Below are positions 48,274 through 57,900 of a stretch of DNA of 64,000 nt, in pieces (within the stretch, counting starts at the first letter, position 1; the number at the start of each line of letters is the position of its first letter). The position numbers and the translations under genes are program-made. The notes beneath the pieces were generated by a model. It ran no database searches, had not been told where the DNA came from, and saw only the letters and a program-made list of their open reading frames with translations. This DNA comes from Plantibacter elymi (nom. nud.). GTDB taxonomy: Bacteria > Actinomycetota > Actinomycetes > Actinomycetales > Microbacteriaceae. The stretch is taken from contig NZ_FXWJ01000001.1 of NCBI RefSeq assembly GCF_900177795.1, forward strand, positions 620,001 to 684,000. Direction: 5' to 3'.

Positions 48274-49849
48274 GCGGTCCCCTCTCGTCGTCGGCGGTCG
48301 TGGTCGGTTCCGGCGGGGCCTCGTCCGGCCCCTCCGACATCGCAGCTAACAGCTTCGAGACGGTGAGGTCGTAGTTCGGGAGGTCGGCGACCTTCCGTCG
48401 GTCGCGCAGCACGGCGATCCGGTGGCTGATGCGCAGGACCTCCTCGAGTTCGGCTGAGATGAACACGACCGACAGACCGTTCTCGGCGAGCCGGGTCACG
48501 AGCTTCTGGATCTCGGCCTTGGCGCCGATGTCGATGCCTCGGGTCGGTTCATCGAGCACGAGCAGCCGAGGAGCGAGCGCGAGCCACCTCGCCAAGAGTA
48601 CCTTCTGCTGGTTCCCGCCTGAGAGCTCCTTCATGAGCGCATCGGGATTCGCCGGTTTGATGCCCATCGCCTGGATGTAGCTCTCGGCCAGTTCGTTCTG
48701 CCGACGCAGCGGTATCCGCCTGAACCACCCGAGGTCCGCCTGCAGGGCCAGCGCGATGTTGTCGCGCAGGCTGAGGTCGCCGATGATCCCCTCGGTGCGA
48801 CGGTTCTCCGACGCGTAGACGATCCGTTGCTTGAGGGCACGGCGCGGGGATCCGAGGCGGGTGGCCCTCCCGGCCACCTCCACCGAGCCGGTGTCGGCCC
48901 GGTCGACGCCGGTCAGGAGTCTGGCGAGCTCCGTCCGGCCTGAGCCGAGCAGGCCGGCGATGCCGACGATCTCGCCCTCGTAGACCTTCAGGTCGATCGG
49001 TTCGATCGCGCCCTGGCGCCCGAGGCCGATCGCCGCGACGAACGGGTCCTCACCGTCCAGGGCGTCGCCCTCCTCGGAGGTGTCGAGCCCGCGTCGGATC
49101 TCGTCGAAGGTCGCGAGCTCCTTGCCGATCATCTTGTGGACGAGGTCGATCCGGAGCAGTTCGTGCGGGAGGTATTCGCCGACGAGTCGGCCTTCGCGCA
49201 GCACCGTGAGTCGGTCGGAGATCTCGTAGACCTGGTCGAGGAAGTGCGAGATGAAGAGGATCGCGACGCCCTCGGCCTTGAGGATCGAGATGACCCGGAA
49301 GAGTTCGGTGACCTCGTCGTTGTCGAGGCTCGAGGTCGGTTCGTCGAGGACGAGCACCTTGGTGCGCACGGCGATCGCCCGGACGATCGCGACCAGCTGT
49401 TGGATCGCCGGCGGGTGGGCGGAGAGCTGCGAGGCCGGGTCGATGTCGAGTCCGACGACGGCGAGCAGTTCGCGGGCGCGCTCGCGCATCCGCCTCCCCG
49501 AGATCCCTCCCCAGGCATGGCGGGGTTCGCGGCCCAGGAGGATGTTCTCCGCGACGGTCAGGTTGGGGAGGAGGTTGACCTCCTGGTAGACGGTGCTGAT
49601 CCCGTGCGCCTGGGCGTCGGCGACGCTCGAGAACGAGACCTCGCGCCCCTCGAGGAGGATGCTTCCGCTGTCGATCCGATGGACCCCGGTCAGCGACTTG
49701 ATCAGGGTCGACTTCCCCGCTCCGTTCTCGCCCATGAGGGAGTGGACCTCGCCGGGGAACAACCGGAGGTCGACGTCGTCGAGCGCTTTGACGCCGGGGA
49801 AGCTCACCGAGACACCGCGCAGCTGCACGAGTGGCGTGGGCGAGGTCAT
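48266..49849 (-). CDS. Second sugar ABC ATPase (YtfR paralogue), without its own permease
   Basis: A 527-residue tandem ABC ATPase of the ribose/galactofuranose group. First module: Walker A GENGAGKST, degenerate signature SAHPPAIQQ, Walker B VLVLDEPTSSLD. Second module: GLLGSGRTE, signature LSGGNQQK, Walker B LLVLDEPTRGID. It is closely similar to the YtfR-like protein encoded at 51234 (shared FPGVKAL, VYQEVNL and SHFLDQVY). It is divergent from the main operon, has no permease beside it, and may serve the same permeases or another set. Confidence 0.88.
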   Translation of the reverse strand: MTSPTPLVQLRGVSVSFPGVKALDDVDLRLFPGEVHSLMGENGAGKSTLIKSLTGVHRIDSGSILLEGREVSFSSVADAQAHGISTVYQEVNLLPNLTVAENILLGREPRHAWGGISGRRMRERARELLAVVGLDIDPASQLSAHPPAIQQLVAIVRAIAVRTKVLVLDEPTSSLDNDEVTELFRVISILKAEGVAILFISHFLDQVYEISDRLTVLREGRLVGEYLPHELLRIDLVHKMIGKELATFDEIRRGLDTSEEGDALDGEDPFVAAIGLGRQGAIEPIDLKVYEGEIVGIAGLLGSGRTELARLLTGVDRADTGSVEVAGRATRLGSPRRALKQRIVYASENRRTEGIIGDLSLRDNIALALQADLGWFRRIPLRRQNELAESYIQAMGIKPANPDALMKELSGGNQQKVLLARWLALAPRLLVLDEPTRGIDIGAKAEIQKLVTRLAENGLSVVFISAELEEVLRISHRIAVLRDRRKVADLPNYDLTVSKLLAAMSEGPDEAPPEPTTTADDERGPRG

Positions 49850-49947
49850 CTGCAGCTCTCCATCGAGGTGGTCGCGGCCGGGGTGTCCGCTGATCACCTG
49901 ACTCTAGCGCGCGCGACGGCGCCGCAGGGAGGCCGCTCCGCGAGAAT

Positions 49948-49961
49948 TGTGAGGGCTAACA
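49948..49961. promoter_or_regulatory. Upstream operator of the ytf-like operon
   Basis: TGTGAGGGCTAACA matches a symmetric LacI-type TGTTAGCGCTAACA at 12 of 14 positions and lies just upstream of the -35. Confidence 0.6.
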
Positions 49962-49968
49962 TTGCCTG

Positions 49969-49998
49969 TTGACAACCACTTCGAGCCGTGGCTAATGT
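49969..49998 (+). promoter_or_regulatory. Sigma-70-type promoter of the ytf-like operon
   Basis: TTGACA (49969-49974), an 18-base spacer and TAATGT (49993-49998). The start should fall near 50005, leaving a ~110-base leader. Confidence 0.7.
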
Positions 49999-50013
49999 TC
50001 AGCACAACGCAGA

Positions 50014-50027
50014 TGTGATCGCTAACA
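50014..50027. promoter_or_regulatory. Downstream operator of the ytf-like operon
   Basis: TGTGATCGCTAACA matches TGTTAGCGCTAACA at 12 of 14 positions. Its centre is 66 bases from that of the upstream site, bracketing the promoter. Confidence 0.6.
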
Positions 50028-50117
50028 ATCACCGACCACCTGCGTCACCGCAGCACCACGCACGTCACATTCACGCCGCACCCATCGTCGGGACCGCGGG
50101 TCTCAAAGAGGAGAACA

Positions 50118-51116
50118 ATGTTCAAGACAACACGTGTCCGCGCACTCGCGGGCCTCGCCCTGGTCGGTGCTCTCGCGTTCAGCGCGACCGCCTGCTCCAG
50201 CGGTTCCGGAAGCTCCGACGGCGACGCCGGTTCCGACGGCGAACTCACCACCATCGGCTTCGTGGCCGTCGGCCCCGAGGGTGGATGGCGCACCGCGAAC
50301 GAGAAGAACATCCAGGACTCGTTCTCGAAGGAGAACGGCTTCGACCTCAAGTACGCACCGGCGACGAACGGCGACCAGAACTCGCAGATCACCGCCTTCA
50401 CCTCGTTCATCGACGAGGGCGTCGACGCCATCCTGCTGTCCGCCACCGAGGCGACCGGCTGGGAGAGCGTCCTGGAGCGCGCGAAGGAGGCCGAGATCCC
50501 CGTGGTCCTGCTCGACCGCGGCATCGAGCCGAACGACACCGAGCTCTACACGAGCCGCATCGCCCCCGACAACGTCGGCATCAGTGCCTCGGCCGCCGAG
50601 TGGGCGAACGGTCAGTTCCCCGACGGCGCCAAGTACGTCGTCCTCGAGGGCCCTCCCGGCCTCTCCGTCGTCAACGACCGCAACAAGGGCTGGGACGACA
50701 CCATCGACCCGAACTTCACGAAGCTCGAGTCGCAGTCGGCCAACTGGTCCACCGAAGAGGCGAAGAGCGTCTTCGAGACCATCCTCAAGGCGAACAACAA
50801 CGACGTCCAGCTCGTCTTCGCACAGAACGACGAAATGGGCCTCGGCGCTGCACTCGCCGTCGAGGAGGCCGGCCTGAAGCCCGGAACCGACGTCAAGATC
50901 ATCACGATCGACGGCACCAAGGCGGCGCTCGAAGCACTCGCCGCCGGACGACTGAGCTTCGTCGCCGAGTACAACCCGCTGTTCGGTGAGACGGCGATCG
51001 ACATCGTCAAGAAGGCACTCGCCGGCGACAAGGTCGAATCGGACATCGTGGTGCCGAGTGTCACGTTCGACTCCCCGGACGCCGCGACGGCAGCACTGCC
51101 CGAACGCGCCTACTGA
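50118..51116 (+). CDS. ytfQ: Furanose-type sugar ABC transporter binding lipoprotein (YtfQ-like)
   Basis: A 332-residue lipoprotein with signal peptide and lipobox ATAC (Cys26), then a Ser/Gly/Asp linker. The binding fold closely follows E. coli YtfQ, which takes galactofuranose: TIGFVAVGPEGGWRTANEKNIQDSF, GDQNSQITAFTSFIDEGVDAILLSATEATGWE, and PVVLLDRGI with DTELYTSRIAPDN. AGAGGAG precedes the ATG. It is the first gene of an operon with ytfR, two permeases and the GH43 enzyme, so the ligand is probably arabinofuranose or galactofuranose set free by that enzyme. Confidence 0.85.
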   Translation: MFKTTRVRALAGLALVGALAFSATACSSGSGSSDGDAGSDGELTTIGFVAVGPEGGWRTANEKNIQDSFSKENGFDLKYAPATNGDQNSQITAFTSFIDEGVDAILLSATEATGWESVLERAKEAEIPVVLLDRGIEPNDTELYTSRIAPDNVGISASAAEWANGQFPDGAKYVVLEGPPGLSVVNDRNKGWDDTIDPNFTKLESQSANWSTEEAKSVFETILKANNNDVQLVFAQNDEMGLGAALAVEEAGLKPGTDVKIITIDGTKAALEALAAGRLSFVAEYNPLFGETAIDIVKKALAGDKVESDIVVPSVTFDSPDAATAALPERAY

Positions 51117-51123
51117 TCCGACC

Positions 51124-51162
51124 CGGTCGCCCGGCAGCCACCCCCTCGCTGCCGGGCGACCG
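51124..51162 (+). terminator. Strong hairpin between ytfQ and ytfR
   Basis: A perfect 14-bp inverted repeat (51124-51137 and 51149-51162) with an 11-base loop, starting seven bases after the ytfQ stop. No U-tract. As an intercistronic hairpin it may protect the ytfQ message or partly terminate, giving more binding protein than ATPase. Confidence 0.65.
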
Positions 51163-51233
51163 CCCACCCGCTTCCCGGGGACCAGACTCCCCGGCGACGA
51201 CGCCGGATCGACCGGCAGAACGACCAGGCAGAC

Positions 51234-52760
51234 ATGGCAATCACCGAGCCGATCGTCGAGATGCAGCACATCTCCATCGAGTTCCCGGGCGTCAAAGCCC
51301 TGCAAGACGTGGACTTCCGTCTCTTCCCCGGCGAGGTCCACACGCTCATGGGCGAGAACGGCGCCGGCAAGTCGACGCTCATCAAGGCGCTCACCGGGGT
51401 GTACAAGATCGACTCCGGCACGATCCTGGTCGCCGGAGGTCCCCGTTCCTTCTCCGGAACGGCGGACGCGCAGAGCGCCGGCATCTCGACCGTCTATCAA
51501 GAGGTGAACCTCTGCGACAACCTCACCGTCGGCGAGAACGTGATGCTCGGCCACGAGGTCCGCGGCCCCTTCGGCATCAACTGGCGCCGCACCCACGAAG
51601 CCGCACACGAAGCGCTCGTCGGGCTCGGCCTCGGGCACATCGACCCCAAGCAGCCGCTCTCGAGCATCTCGCTCGCGCTGCAACAGCTCGTCGCGATCAG
51701 CCGGGCCATGGTCACCAAGTCGAAGGTGCTCATCCTCGACGAGCCGACCTCCAGCCTCGACGCCAACGAGGTGGAGGGCCTCTTCCAGGTCATGCGCCGA
51801 CTACGCGACCAGGGCGTCGCGATCCTCTTCGTCTCCCACTTCCTCGACCAGGTCTACGCGATCAGCGACCGCCTCACGGTGCTCCGCAACGGCGAGTTCG
51901 TCGGGGAGTACCGCACCGCGGACCTCAACCGCACCGAGCTCATCTCCAAGATGATCGGCAAGGACTACGGCGCGCTCGCCGCCCTGGGTTCCAACCGCGG
52001 CCGGACCGCCACCGCCGACACCCCGGCGTTCTACCGCGCCAAGGACCTCGGGCGGAAGGGCTCGATCGACCCCGTCGACATCGAGGTCCACGCGGGCGAG
52101 GTCGTCGGTCTCGCGGGGCTCCTCGGGTCGGGCCGCACCGAGCTCGGTCGGCTCATCTACGGTGCCGACCGTCCCGACTCCGGCACGGTCACGATCGACG
52201 GCACGACCGCAGAGGTCCACACGCCCATGGCCGGCTTGTCGAAGCAGATCGCCTTCTCCACGGAGAACCGACGCGACGAAGGCATCATCGGCGACCTGAC
52301 CGTTCGCGAGAACCTCATCCTCGCCGTCCAGGCCCGCAGGGGCTGGGCGCGCCCGCTCTCCCGCCGTGAGCAGAACGAGCTCTGCGACAAGTACCTGCTC
52401 GAACTCAACGTCCGCCCGTCCGACCCGGAACGCCCCATCAAGAACCTCTCCGGTGGTAACCAGCAGAAGGTGCTCCTCGGCCGATGGTTGGCGACGAAGC
52501 CGCAGCTCATCGTGCTCGACGAGCCGACCCGCGGCATCGACGTCGGCGCCAAGGCCGAGATCCAGGAGGCGATCGCCGCGCTCGCCGAGGACGGGATGTC
52601 CGTCGTGTTCATCTCCTCCGAGCTCGAGGAGGTCGTGCGCTTGAGCGAGCGGATCGTCGTGCTGAAGGATCACCGTAAGATCGGCGAGATCGTCAACGGA
52701 CCCGAGGTCACCGCAGACACCATCGTCGACCTGATCGCCACCGAAGGGAGCGCCACGTGA
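51234..52760 (+). CDS. ytfR: Furanose-type sugar ABC transporter ATPase (YtfR-like)
   Basis: A 508-residue tandem ATPase. First module: Walker A GENGAGKST, Walker B VLILDEPTSSLD; second: GLLGSGRTE, LSGGNQQK, LIVLDEPTRGID. As in YtfR/RbsA the first signature is degenerate (SSISLALQQ). It energises the two permeases encoded next; the stop overlaps the first permease start as GTGA. Confidence 0.9.
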   Translation: MAITEPIVEMQHISIEFPGVKALQDVDFRLFPGEVHTLMGENGAGKSTLIKALTGVYKIDSGTILVAGGPRSFSGTADAQSAGISTVYQEVNLCDNLTVGENVMLGHEVRGPFGINWRRTHEAAHEALVGLGLGHIDPKQPLSSISLALQQLVAISRAMVTKSKVLILDEPTSSLDANEVEGLFQVMRRLRDQGVAILFVSHFLDQVYAISDRLTVLRNGEFVGEYRTADLNRTELISKMIGKDYGALAALGSNRGRTATADTPAFYRAKDLGRKGSIDPVDIEVHAGEVVGLAGLLGSGRTELGRLIYGADRPDSGTVTIDGTTAEVHTPMAGLSKQIAFSTENRRDEGIIGDLTVRENLILAVQARRGWARPLSRREQNELCDKYLLELNVRPSDPERPIKNLSGGNQQKVLLGRWLATKPQLIVLDEPTRGIDVGAKAEIQEAIAALAEDGMSVVFISSELEEVVRLSERIVVLKDHRKIGEIVNGPEVTADTIVDLIATEGSAT

Positions 52761-53881
52761 GCGCCACTGATCAGGGGCCGGCCCGTTCCGGTTCCTCCGC
52801 CCGCGGCGGCCAGGGCTCGGCCCGCGGCGTCGTCAGCACCATCGTCCACCAGCCCTACATCTGGGCGATCGTGACGTTGCTGCTCCTGCTCGTCATCAAC
52901 CTCGTCAAGGACCCCGGCTACCTGGGCGTCTCCGTCAACGGCACGACCGGCAACCTGTCGGGCAACCCCATCGACATCCTGCGTGCGAGCGCCCCGATCA
53001 TGATGATCGCGGTCGGGATGACGCTCGTGATCGCCACCCGCGGCATCGACCTCTCGGTCGGTTCCGTCATGGCCGTCTCCGGCGCCGTGTCGATGGAGTT
53101 CATGAGCAACCAGAGCGGCGGCGACGCCGGTTCGGCCATCGTCGCAGCGCTGCTCGCGCTCGCCGTGAGCGCCTTCCTCGGCACCGTCAACGGAGTGCTC
53201 GTCTCGATCGTCGGCCTGCAGCCGTTCATCACCACCCTGATCACGATGCTCGCCGGCCGCGGCCTCGCGAAGGTCATCACCTCGGGGCAGAACACCTCCG
53301 CCACGAACGAGCCCTTCCGCTGGCTCGCCAACGGCACGGTGTTCGGCTTCCCCGTGGTCTTCATCATCGCCGGTGTCATCGTCGCGATCGTCGCGTTCCT
53401 CGTCCGGCGCACCGCGCTCGGCCTGATGATCGAGTCGATCGGCATCAACCCGCGCGCCGCCCGGATGGCGGGTATCCGCCCGATCGGCATCCTCATCGCC
53501 GTCTATATCGTGAGCGCCGTCCTCGCGGGTGTCGCCGGGATCTTCAGCACCGCCAGCGTCATGACGGTCGAGGTCGCGAAGACCGGGTTGAACGCGGAGA
53601 TGGACGCCATCCTCGCGGTCGTCATCGGCGGCACCTCGCTCGCCGGTGGCAAGTTCTCCCTCACCGGCAGCGTGATCGGCGCGCTCCTCATCGCGACGCT
53701 CGACAAGACGATCGTGTTCCTCTCCATCCCCTCCTCGGCGACGCCGGCGTTCAAGGCCGTCGTGATCGTGATCATCTGCCTCCTCCAGTCACAGCGCGTG
53801 AGAGCCCTGTTCGCCCGGCGGAAGTCCCGGACGACGCCCACGGCGTCGGTCCCCACGCGAAAGGAAACGGTGTCCGCATGA
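52757..53881 (+). CDS. ytfT: Furanose-type sugar ABC permease (YtfT-like)
   Basis: A 374-residue permease of the BPD_transp_2 family with 8-10 hydrophobic segments. Conserved: MMIAVGMTLVIATRGIDLSVG, which is closest to YtfT, QPFITTLITMLAGRGLA, and GLMIESIGINPRAARMAGI facing the ATPase. N- and C-terminal tails are charged. GTG start and ATGA stop overlaps tie it to its neighbours. Confidence 0.87.
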   Translation: MSATDQGPARSGSSARGGQGSARGVVSTIVHQPYIWAIVTLLLLLVINLVKDPGYLGVSVNGTTGNLSGNPIDILRASAPIMMIAVGMTLVIATRGIDLSVGSVMAVSGAVSMEFMSNQSGGDAGSAIVAALLALAVSAFLGTVNGVLVSIVGLQPFITTLITMLAGRGLAKVITSGQNTSATNEPFRWLANGTVFGFPVVFIIAGVIVAIVAFLVRRTALGLMIESIGINPRAARMAGIRPIGILIAVYIVSAVLAGVAGIFSTASVMTVEVAKTGLNAEMDAILAVVIGGTSLAGGKFSLTGSVIGALLIATLDKTIVFLSIPSSATPAFKAVVIVIICLLQSQRVRALFARRKSRTTPTASVPTRKETVSA

Positions 53882-54921
53882 GCACCCTCACCGACCGACC
53901 CGCACCTGACGCTCCGGTGCTCCCGCGGCGCTCGCTGCTGTCCCGGCTGACGCCCAACCTCGAGACCCTGCCCACCCTGGCGGCCGTCGTCATCTTCATC
54001 GGCATGGTCGTCTACGGCGAGATCGCCTACGGACGGATCGTCCAGGCCAGCACGATCTCGAACCTGCTCATCAACAACGCCTACCTGATCATCCTCGCCG
54101 TCGGACTCACCTTCGTGATCCTCACGGGCGGCGTGGACCTCTCCGTCGGTGCGATCATCGCCATCAGCAGTCTGATCGGGGTGATGCTCGCGAACTCGGG
54201 CTGGAACCCGATCGCGGTCATGGTGATCATGATCCTGATCGGCTCAGCGTTCGGCGTGTTCTCGGGCGTGCTCGTGCAGTACTTCAACGTGCAACCGTTC
54301 ATCGCCACCCTCGCGATGATGTTCCTCGGGCGCGGTCTCGCGTCGATGCTCAGCACCACCCCGGAGCGTCTCGCCGACGACTCGCCGATCCGTTCGCTGT
54401 CCACCGAGTGGAAGGTGATCGACGGCCCGAAGATCAACGACCTCATCACCACCCCGAACGTCCTGATCGCCCTGCTCGTCGTCGCTGCGGCGTTCGTGGT
54501 GCTCCACAAGACCCGCCTCGGCCGGACCGTGTACGCGATCGGCGGCTCTGAGCAGTCGGCGCTCCTCATGGGGCTGCCCGTCGTCCGCACGAAGCTCATG
54601 GTCTACATCATCAGCGGTACCCTGGCCGGCCTCGCGGCCGTCGTCTACACCTCGAAGCTCGGCATCGCCCAGAACATCACGGGCGTCGGCTGGGAGCTCG
54701 ACGCCATCGCCGCGGTCATCATCGGTGGCACCCTGCTGACCGGAGGCGCCGGGTTCGTCCTCGGCTCCGTCGTCGGTGCGCTCGTCCTCGGCCTCATGAA
54801 CGTGCTCATCACCCGCGACGGCAGCATCCCGCCGGAGGCGACCACCATCATCACCGGCGGCATCCTGCTCGTCTTCGTCCTCCTCCAGCGACTCGTGGTC
54901 TCGCGCAAACGCAAGACCTGA
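53878..54921 (+). CDS. yjfF: Furanose-type sugar ABC permease (YjfF-like)
   Basis: A 347-residue permease of the same family, paralogous to the previous gene. LLINNAYLIILAVGLTFVILTGGVDLSVGA is the YjfF-like hallmark; QPFIATLAMMFLGRGLA and TVYAIGGSEQSALLMG (the ATPase-contact loop) follow. Two different permeases beside one ATPase is the YtfT/YjfF layout. Confidence 0.87.
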   Translation: MSTLTDRPAPDAPVLPRRSLLSRLTPNLETLPTLAAVVIFIGMVVYGEIAYGRIVQASTISNLLINNAYLIILAVGLTFVILTGGVDLSVGAIIAISSLIGVMLANSGWNPIAVMVIMILIGSAFGVFSGVLVQYFNVQPFIATLAMMFLGRGLASMLSTTPERLADDSPIRSLSTEWKVIDGPKINDLITTPNVLIALLVVAAAFVVLHKTRLGRTVYAIGGSEQSALLMGLPVVRTKLMVYIISGTLAGLAAVVYTSKLGIAQNITGVGWELDAIAAVIIGGTLLTGGAGFVLGSVVGALVLGLMNVLITRDGSIPPEATTIITGGILLVFVLLQRLVVSRKRKT

Positions 54922-54995
54922 CGCACGCACACCCCCACCGCACCACCCGTTCCATCCCGCTCGACAACGACGCCGAACCAGGAGAACCAACCCCC

Positions 54996-57900
54996 ATGAG
55001 ACAACTGCGCCTCAAAACGGTCGTCGCGACCTCCATCGCGGCCCTGATCCTCCCGCTCGTCGGTGCCTCCGGCGCCGCTGCAGCGGTGCCGTCGGGGGCC
55101 GCTCCGACAGCGACCTCCCAGTCCGGCTTCCGGGCCGCCCCCACAGCGCAGGAGGACCTGGACGCCGCCGCGGCGGCGCTCTCGATCGCGAACGTCGACG
55201 ACGTGCGCGGCAATCTGACCCTGCCGGGAGCACCCGAGGGGATCGACATCGCCTGGGCGTCGTCGGACACCACCGTGATCACCATCGACGGTGTCGTGAC
55301 GCGGCCCGCCACGGACACCACCGTCACCCTGACCGCCACGCTGAGCCAGGGAGAGGCGACCGCGACGCGCGAGTTCACGGCGACCGTCCGCGCCGCGATC
55401 GCGGCCCCCGACTACGAGGGCTACGCGTTCGCCTACTTCACCGGCAACTCGCTCGCCGGCGAGAACATCTACTTCGCCGCCAGTGAGGGCAACAACGCGC
55501 TCGACTGGAACGAACTCAACGCCGGACGCCCGGTCCTCACCTCGGACGAGGGTACGAAGGGGCTGCGCGACCCGTTCCTCATCCGCTCTCCCGAGGGTGA
55601 CACCTTCTACCTCATCGCCACCGACCTCTCGATCGGCAGCGGCACGTCCTGGGGAGACTCGGTCCGGAAGGGCAGCCACTACCTCGAGGTGTGGGAGTCC
55701 CACGACCTCGTGACCTGGTCCGACCAGCGCCACATCGAGGTCGCACCGGAGAACGCCGGCAACACCTGGGCACCCGAGGCGTACTACGACGACACCATCG
55801 GCGCGTACGTGGTCTTCTGGGCGTCGTCGCTCTACGGCGCCGACGACCCGGACCACACCGGGAACAGCTACCACCGCATGATGTACGCGACCACCCGCGA
55901 CTTCACGACGTTCAGCGAGCCGCAGGTCTGGCAGGATCAGGGCGTCTCCCGGATCGACTCGACGGTGATCAAGTCGAGCGACACCTACTACCGCTTCACC
56001 AAGGACGAGGGCGCCGGTGGCACCGGGTGCGCCGACATCATCCAGGAGTCCTCGACGGACCTGCGGGCCACGCTCGAGTCCTGGACGGTGCTCGACAGCT
56101 GCATCGGTCGCGACGCCGGCACCAGCGCGGTCGAGGGTCCGACGGCGTTCGCCGCCAACCCTGGCGACGTCAACGGTGACAAGTTCTACCTCTTCGTCGA
56201 TGAGTACGGCGGACGCGGCTACATCCCGCTCGAGACCGAGGACATCGCGAACCCGGACTGGCAGGTCGCGAAGGACTACGACCTGCCCGCGAGCCCGCGC
56301 CACGGCACGGTGCTCCCGGTCACGGCCGCAGAGCTGCAACTGCTCGAGGACAGCCTCGGCGGAGCACCCGAGCCGTTGCCCGCGAACGAGGACGGCGAGA
56401 TCGTCCGTTACGACTTCGCCGAGTCCGCCGGCTCGACGCTCAACGACGTGTCCGGCAACGGCCTCGACGCAGCGGTCGAGGGCGGTGCGACCTTCTCCGA
56501 CGGCGCGCTGCAGCTCGACGGCGGCGACGACTACGTCAAGCTGCCGGACAACCTGCTCGCCGGCGTGAAGGACGTCACGGTGGAGGCGGAGGTCTGGATC
56601 GACCCGACGCAGGCCAATCCGTACTTCATCTACGGGCTCGGCAACACCACCGGTGGCGCCGGCGACGGCTACCTGTTCAGCACCGGCAACGCGTATCGGA
56701 CGAGCCTCGCGACCGGCAACTGGAGCACGGAGCAGACGGTGTCGCAAGGCAAGGACCTGACGCGCGGTCGCTGGGCGAAGCTGACGTACACGTTGCAGGG
56801 CACGACGGCCACGATCTACCTCGACGGCATCGCCGTCGGGACGGGGACCGTCACGTCCGATCCGGGCGACATCGGCGGCGGGTGGACGAGCGCCAACTAC
56901 CTGGGCCGTTCGAACTACGACGCCGACAACCGGCTGAAGGGTGCGTTCCGCGAGTTCGCGATCTACAACCGCGCGCTCTCGGCGGACGAGGTGCTCGCCG
57001 GCTCCGGGAACACCGCGGCACTCACCGACATCGGCCTCGAGGAGGACGTGCTCAAGACCGCCCCGATCGTCGACAACGACCGTCACGAGGTCGTCTTCCC
57101 GGTGCGCCCCGGAACGGACCGCACCGTCTTGAGCCCGACGTTCACGACCGCGGCCGGTGTCACGGCGAGCCCCGCCTCGGGGACCGCCGTCGACCTCAGC
57201 AGCCCCGTGACCGTGACGTTGACGCCGACCTCGGGTGCTGCCGTGACGTGGACGATGCGGGCGGTCGAGATGAAGAGCCCGGTCATCCCCGGTCTCTACG
57301 CCGACCCGAACGTCTTCGTCTGGGGCGACACCTACTACATCTATGCGACCTCCGACGGCTTCGCCGGCTGGGGTGGCAAGGAGTTCTTCGTCTGGTCGTC
57401 CAAGGACCTCGTCGACTGGGAGCGTTCGGCGGAGCCGATCCTCACGCTCGACGGCGCGAACGGGAACGTGCCGTGGGCGACCGGCAACGCCTGGGCACCG
57501 ACGATCGGCGAGAAGGACGGGAAGTTCTTCTTCTACTTCAGCGGACACAACCCCTCGGTCGACCGGAAGACCATCGGCGTCGCCGTCGCGGACAGTCCGA
57601 CCGGTCCGTTCACGGCTCAGCCGAACGCGATGATCCTCAACGACGAAGCGGTGACCTCGGGACAGGCGATCGACCCGGCCACGTTCACCGACCCGGTGAC
57701 GGGGAAGAGCTACCTGTTCTGGGGCAACGGCTCGCCGGTGTACGCCGAGCTGTCGGACGACATGCTGTCGATCAAGGCCGACACGCTCAAGCGCATCGAC
57801 GGCCTGACCGACTTCCGTGAGGGCGCCTTCGTCAACTACCGGGACGGGATCTACCACCTGACGTACTCGATCGACGACACCGGCTCGGAGAACTACCGGG

